From Entophlyctis helioformis (taxonomy: Eukaryota > Chytridiomycota > Chytridiomycetes > Chytridiales > Chytriomycetaceae): a stretch of 64,000 nt of DNA. Below the pieces are notes generated by a model. That model was not told where the DNA came from. It searched no databases and saw only the letters and a program-made list of their open reading frames with translations. Position numbers and translations under genes: made by a program. Numbering within the stretch: the stretch's first letter is position 1; each line of letters begins with the position of its first letter. The stretch is from contig JAHLKH010000098.1 in NCBI GenBank assembly GCA_025526915.1, positions 32,595 to 96,594 of the forward strand, in the 5' to 3' direction. Positions 58,267-64,000 of this stretch are shown here, piece by piece.

Positions 58267-61200
58267 ATGCCGCTGCTGTTTGGCACCGAGCCGAGCGTCA
58301 GCCCCGTGCCAGAGCAGACAAGAACGGCGGGTGCAGGCGCAGGCGCAGGCGCAGGCGCAGGAACCAGCGCCGGCCACTCGCCAGTGCGCAGACTCTCGCG
58401 CAACCGCCCGCCGGTCTTTCAGCTGCAGAATGTCTGCACCTTTGCGCCGGTGCCTGAGGCTGCGCTCGTCTTCCTGTCGGCGGCGGCAACAGCCACCGAA
58501 GCTCAGCAGCCGCACCTGCTTGTGCTCCGAGACCAGCACCGTGCAGAGCTGGTAGAGGCACTCTCGCTGCCTCTGTCTGCATCGCCTCCTGCAGATGGCC
58601 ATGCTGCTGCTGCTCCATCGCCTGAACGCTCAGAGCCGTCCAACGGCACCACAAGCTATCAGCTCAGGTCGGATGGCCGTTGCATCCAGCCGATCACACA
58701 CAGACTGGCGGGATGCACTGCTGACATTTGCATGTCTCATGCTGCAGCATCAAGCAACCGGGCCACCTCCGGCAGCTCCAACTGTCGCCAGATCGCAGCT
58801 TTCTTGGAATATTGCGATCGGCCAAGGAGTTTGTGGGTTCTCTTGCATATGGCCGCACTGCCTTGCAGTCCCTGGATCTCACCCATCGCCATCTGATGAG
58901 CGCGTAGGAAGTCAGGTTTGGCGTCTGCGCATCTCGACCGTCCGCCGGTGCTCGAGGTCGTCCGTGACTGGAAGTCTTCAGACGCCGTGCTTGGCTTCGA
59001 GTGGACATCCGATCGCGAACTGCTCTGCATCACAAGCTTTGGCTTTGAAACCTATGCTGTAAGCGTATGGGTGATGGCCATGCTCGCAGTCTACTTTGTC
59101 TGATGATGCTGTGTTGGCGTGAACAGTACAGCGACAAGAAGCGCGTCTTCTCTTGCAAGAACGCTGTATCAACGCGGATCAGCTGGTACATTTACTCGCC
59201 AGACACAAGGATGCTGATCATCTCGGCTGGAGCACCTGCGCTTGCCACCTACCACATCAAGCAGTCAAAGTCAGGGCAGTACACGTCGCTGGGCACGCTG
59301 AGGCTCGATATGCCGTCGCCATCTCAGGCACAGACAGCACAACCTGCCATTGTCACGCGCAAGAACGTGGCCGCCGTCAGTCTGTATGGCCACCATTACA
59401 TTGCCTTTTTCAACACATGGAAGCCTGTGCCCACGCTGGCACTGTATCGGCTGTCGCCAAAGTCCAAAAGCAGCAACACCGGCAGCAGCAGCCGGTACTA
59501 CCTTGAATTTGAGCTTGACCTCATCGAGCGTGGATCGTTTGCACTCTGCATCTGGGATAATCTGGTCATTGTTCATAATCTCTTTGCAAATGTCAGTGGC
59601 GCTGTCCTGTTGCCGGCTCGCTCCCGCCTCTGCTGACAAGCATCTTTGCCAGTATTCTCTCATCTTTGACGTCCAAGGCCGCCGGCCGTCCAACATGATC
59701 GTCGGTCCTCAGACGGCGCTCTTTAGAATGCTCGAATCACCATCAACCGTCTACGGTAAACTGGCTTGCAAAGCGTTTACACCCGTGGCCCGAGTTGTTG
59801 CTGATCTGCTGCTGCGATTGATGCATGGACAGAGGGAGAGCAGACCAACTGGTCCAGCCATCTGCCAGACTTGGTGCTATCGCCCATCAAAGGCGTCCTT
59901 GCCCGAGTCTCGCTGCAGCTGGCCGATCTTCGCGAGGAAATGGAGAGATTCGCTGACGGATACACGACCATTGACGTTCTGGAGATGCTTGCAAGGCGCA
60001 CTGGGCCAGATGCGTACATTCTCAAACTAGATGCTATCCACAGCATCATGCGCATGCAGATGGATGCGTTATATGTCCGCACAGCGCTGGACGTCATCAA
60101 CCAGACTGCTCTGGATCCACCGGCGTCTGCGTTTGGCCGTGCGTCTCTGTTGAGCCGGCAAGCGTCGCTGGCGTCCATGACATCGGCGTCGTCAGAGTCT
60201 GGGCTGGGCTTCCTCGGCGAGTCACGTGCAGCGGTAGATGCAGATCCGTTGGTGACTGGCACGATTGTCCGAATTGATACTGGCAATGCCGTTGCTTCTG
60301 GCTTGAATGACCAGCGGGCCGCCGGCTCGTCCCTTGCACCTGTCACCGTCGGGCCCTTTGGCTCCTCACTTGACCGCAAGTCTGTCAGCCGCATGTCGGT
60401 CCAAGGGCCATCAACGCTCACAGCCGGCGATACAATGCCGACTCTGCCTTCTCTGGCGACCAGCCAGTCTGATATGTACTTGCATGTCTTTGCGCCACTG
60501 TCCAACTCGTCTGTGAGTACACGTGCCGTCGTCTGCCTTGTCCAGGTCTGTGACTGACACGCCTTGCCAGGACTTTCCACGACGGTGTTTAATCACATAC
60601 ATGCTGGAGTACATGGAGTCGCTGTCGGCCCATCAGCAGCCGTCAGTCGATGGAAGCATCCAAGAACTGCTGGCAGAGCTGCTGATTCAGGAACGCGAGT
60701 GTCCGCAGCTGTATCAGCTTGTTCAGATGGGCGTGTTGTCACGATCGCGCTCGCTGGCCAAGCTGCTGGTGCTGCACTCGAGCACGTATCCGGCGTTCCT
60801 TGAGATGGGACTGGGGATCTACATGGAGCTAGGAGAGGAGAGCGATGCGCTGCAGTGCATGGTGTCTCACAGCATGGTGTGTTTGTGGAGTTGCATGTGC
60901 GTACTTGGGTTGGCAGGCGCCATGCTGACCGTTTTTGGCCAAACAGGTGCTTCGAGCCATCCAGTTTGCTGTGGACCGAGGGTGCATCCACCGCATATCG
61001 CCGGTCGCCTTTCTCGAGGCTGCATACGGATCGTCGAGCAGCCATCCAACGACGTTCCTCAATGTGTACCGTGCACTGGAAGAGCATGGACTGATACCGT
61101 CGCCCAACATGCTGGATCTGAACATGGTCCCGCATGGGATGGGCATGTCAAGCTCCGCGACATTGTCGGCCACATCGTCCACGGCTCCGTCTGCAGCACT

Positions 61201-61294
61201 GGGTGGGCACAGCGGGATTGCGCGGTTTGTGAGCGTGTATCGCGAGCTGTGGGGGCCGCGGCTCGTCATGCAGCACATGGAGCATCTTGAATGA
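58267..61294 (+). CDS. RMC1/Mic1 homologue (regulator of MON1-CCZ1)
   Basis: Multi-exon. First exon from ATG 58267 (MPLLFGTEPSVSPVPEQ) with a (AG)n-encoded Ala/Gly run. Then LSPDRSFLGILRSAKEFV, VVRDWKSSDAVLGFEWTSDR, exon join at 59049/59128 giving FETYAYSDKKRVFSC, WYIYSPDTRMLIISAGAPAL, SFALCIWDNLVIVHNLFAN, SLIFDVQGRRPSNMI, and the C-terminal Mic1 region: EEMERFADGYTTIDVLEMLA, CLITYMLEYMESLSAHQQPS, QLYQLVQMGVLSRSRSLAKL, LRAIQFAVDRGCIHRISPVA, ending RLVMQHMEHLE. Family role: third subunit of the MON1-CCZ1 complex that activates Rab7 on late endosomes; lost from many Dikarya. At least one frame change, near 58905, leaves the first 250 residues uncertain. Confidence 0.78.
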
Positions 61295-61390
61295 CAACGT
61301 GTTCGTCCTTGTGTTGGTTCGCGTTTTCCTCAAGATCGTCGTCGACAACCGCAACAACTACAGCAACTGCAGCGACACCACGACAGCAGC

Positions 61391-64000
61391 ATGGACCCAA
61401 CGCAGCTGCTCAAGCAGCTCGAAGAGATTGCCAATGTCGCCGACGTGCGAGCCAAGCAGAGCATCCTCGAGGCGTGCCAGCAGTGGCTGCTCGACTCCAA
61501 CGACTCGACCGTCGACCGGCCGCTGCTCGAGGCCCTTCCGTCGCTGTGCTCGTCGCTCTTTGGCGCTAGTGGCGGCCTCAAGACGTAGGTGGCCGTCTGC
61601 TGCCTGCTGTCTGTCGTCTGCTGCCTGCTTGCTGGCTGCTCTCCGTCTGTCTGCACTCGCTCACCTTGCCTGCCTGCCGTGCATGCCTTGCCTGCTTGGA
61701 CCGCTCGGCGTCGCCGTCCTCAGCGGAATCCTGCAGCGTGTGTTGCATCCACACGAACGCAGACTGTGGCAAGCCTTCTTGGCTCCATCTGCCCGCTCGT
61801 TGCCCGGCTGCTGCGCTTACACGGCGACACAAAGCTGCAGTACCGCATCTCTATCGACAACCTGCCTGTATGCCGCTGCCAAGCCACGCCATGGACTTGC
61901 CACGCCATGCTGTCCCTTCATCCAGCCCTAGAGATCTGACGCATTTTCTGCACATCGCTCATGCGACTGGCAGGCATCAACGCGGCGTGCACTTGCGTCA
62001 TCCGACTGGTCCGGCATTGCTGCCATCTACCGCGACCGTATTGCCGATCACGGGCCTGCGTATGGCACAGAGTCGCTGGCTGCCGCTGCGTTAGGCGTCT
62101 CGTCTGCCATGGCCTCTGGATCTGGCGGCTTGGTCCGATCTGCTGCCGACCAGCCCAAGCGCGTCTTACCCAACATCTTTCAGTATGTCTCTCGAGTTGC
62201 TGGAGCCAGCCTCCCCAGCATAAGCTGACGCGTGCTCTCTACCCTCACAGACATGTTCGAGTACTACATGTTCTGCCTTGCATTCACCGTCCGCCTTGTT
62301 CAAGTGGATAGCGTGAATATCAAGGTACTGTCGAGTGCTGGTGCGGTGCTGTGCGATCAAAGCTGACATTCATATTGCAGACATACCCAAGCACAACAGC
62401 ATGGCGCAGTGTCACGGTTCCCTGTATCTGTCGCCGCACCGGTAGCAAAGGCTCCGGCGTACAACTATCCGCCATCGCTGGACCTGGCCTACTATGACAT
62501 CATCAAAGAGTTACTGGCGTTCTTTGTGCCCAAGAAGCCGCTCGTTGTCGAGTTTGGCCCATCGTCGTTTGTGACGCCGCGCAAGACCAGTGCCAGCCAG
62601 CGACGCATGTTCGATGCTGGCCAGGACGGCGTCTCGCGCAGTGGCAATGCTGTTCGCCGCACCATGGACTTGCAGAACAACGGCGCCTCGCCAGTTGCTG
62701 CTGGAGCCGACGCTGGCAATGGCAGCGCCAGCAAGGATGTGTTTTCCAGTCGCGATGTCGACTCGGTCGGCAGAGCCTTGCTTGCCTCGGAATTTGTGTT
62801 TTCCATCTTCGTGGAGCTGTGGCTGTGTCCTGCGAGAGCTCGGAAAAGGCGACTGTGACGGACGTCTCGCAGCCCGCCGGTCAGCGATGGGTATGCAGTC
62901 ATGCACATGCCGTGCGTTCCATCTGCGGACATTGCTAGACTAACGGTTGCACGGCAGGCATTTGAGAAACCCAAGGTTGCACAGATTCGCTGCATTGGAC
63001 TGCTCATCGACCATCTCAAGTCGCTTGATCTGCGAAGGATCTTGACAGAGAACCAAGTCTCACAGTTCAAGGCCGAGATGAGCGAGTTCCGCAAAGAAGA
63101 GGCCTACGACGTCGCTAAAGCGTGAGTCGGGCAACGATCAGGCATCAGACGTTTGGTGACACTGACACAATGCCGCGCTTGGCTGGACAGAGTCTCCTAC
63201 CGATCACTGCGTGTGCGGCTGTTTCCATTCCTCAAGGCTGCGCTGGAGCATGGCCGCTGGATGACAGCATCGAAGATGTCATCAATATCTGGCTGGCATA
63301 CATCACGCCATGGACAGGAAGGCGGAGCATTCTCGGATGAATGGCAAGTGAAACCATGCCCTTTTGATGACCCACATCCGTGGGCTCTCAAGACTGCCAC
63401 TGACGCGCCAGACAACCAAATCCAGGGGGCCGTTTGTCAAGGACAACTTTGTCTACTACTACACATCCTGCTGCAGACGTTCCTCCAACAAGGCACACAC
63501 GCTGTCGTTCACTGTCGACCTTCGCTCTGCTATCGGTCAACGCAGCCGCCATCGTCGCGCTCCTCCACAATGTCTGCACAGTCGCCTCAACAACACCGCT
63601 GTTACAGAGTACGACTTCGCAGCGTCGCTCCATCGACATCATCGAGATGGTTGTCAAGGTCTTCTCAGACCCCGGCCTGCTGGAGCTGCTGCGTGTCATG
63701 GAAACGGCCCTTTCAACTCTCGACACGTTCAGCCTGGGCGCGGCGTGTCAGATCCAATGACGCCAAGACCCGCTGCAGCGCGACGACTGCTGTCAGTGGC
63801 ACGTTTTCGGGCTTCAACACACCCGTGAACCGATCGCCTCGCATGCGCAACCAGCTATTGTCTGGATCGCGCAACCAAGCTGCTGGCCACGATGCGGCCA
63901 CGGACCGGCTCTACACGTACCAAAACAGCGGACCGACGCTCTTCGTAGCCACATTCTATCGTTTGACCCAGCGGTGGCACGTACCGCCCCATCTTTATCC
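61391..64000 (+). CDS. Neutral sphingomyelinase 3 (SMPD4) homologue, 3' truncated by window end
   Basis: Multi-exon, runs off the window. Starts MDPTQLLKQLEEIANVADVR; then PLLEALPSLCSSLFGASGGL, SICPLVARLLRLHGDTKLQY (matching the SMPD4 PMMKLVYKLQ region), AAIYRDRIADHGPAYGTESL, MFEYYMFCLAFTVRLVQVDS, PSLDLAYYDIIKELLAFFVP, ALLASEFVFSIFVELWLC, FKAEMSEFRKEEAYDVAKA, WPLDDSIEDVINIWLAYITP, and PFVKDNFVYYYT. These follow the order of human SMPD4 (FEYYIFFFAL, FVEMWLHH, HWPLDASF, WAPFVQENLL). Family: ER and nuclear-envelope protein with reported sphingomyelinase activity. Several segments change frame, so exon limits are approximate, and the last 500 bp are only partly interpretable. Confidence 0.75.

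Overview
The window is eukaryotic nuclear DNA, most likely from an early-diverging (zoosporic, chytrid-like) fungus. Evidence seen: GC-rich, protein-dense sequence; short GT-AG introns (about 40-400 bp, plus one likely GC-AG intron); and fungal or opisthokont genes including a C-24(28) sterol reductase, a Caf120/Skg3-type PH protein, Nup53/35, sideroflexin, SMPD4 and RMC1. No bacterial-type operons, rRNA, tRNA or CRISPR were found. The lineage is an inference, not a database result.

Layout. 0-23.6 kb is a housekeeping block: PA-TM-RING ubiquitin ligase, PXA-RGS-PX sorting nexin, a large low-complexity protein with a conserved N-terminal domain, ESCRT-III Vps2/CHMP2, EBP1/PA2G4, a Caf120/Skg3-like PH protein and an MFS transporter. 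23.6-33.4 kb is an accessory block: three copies of an F-box-like/ankyrin gene (one frame-broken) with shared flanking repeats, a KA1-type protein kinase gene lying between two arms of an inverted repeat, and a truncated O-acetylhomoserine sulfhydrylase fragment cut exactly at a repeat boundary. 33.4-47.5 kb returns to housekeeping: MMADHC-like cobalamin protein, an unknown helical protein, ERG4, class I haem peroxidase, an amadoriase/sarcosine-oxidase-like flavoenzyme, a coiled-coil protein, sideroflexin and Nup35/53.

47.8-55.3 kb holds the most striking gene: about 19 exons on the minus strand encoding a roughly 2,100-residue protein with an N-terminal FEN/XPG-like PIN nuclease (all expected acidic residues visible) joined, through a repeat-rich lysine/alanine linker, to a C-terminal TnpB/Fanzor-like RuvC domain with an intact zinc ribbon. 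57.5-64 kb carries an RGS protein, an RMC1/Mic1 homologue and the start of an SMPD4 neutral sphingomyelinase that runs off the window.

A technical point affects every gene model: about 25 apparent frameshifts occur, nearly all of them single-base deletions, in genes that otherwise look functional. In several genes (MFS, ERG4, flavoenzyme, Nup35, sorting nexin) the summed exon length becomes a multiple of three once those bases are counted. This looks like residual long-read assembly error rather than mass pseudogenisation.
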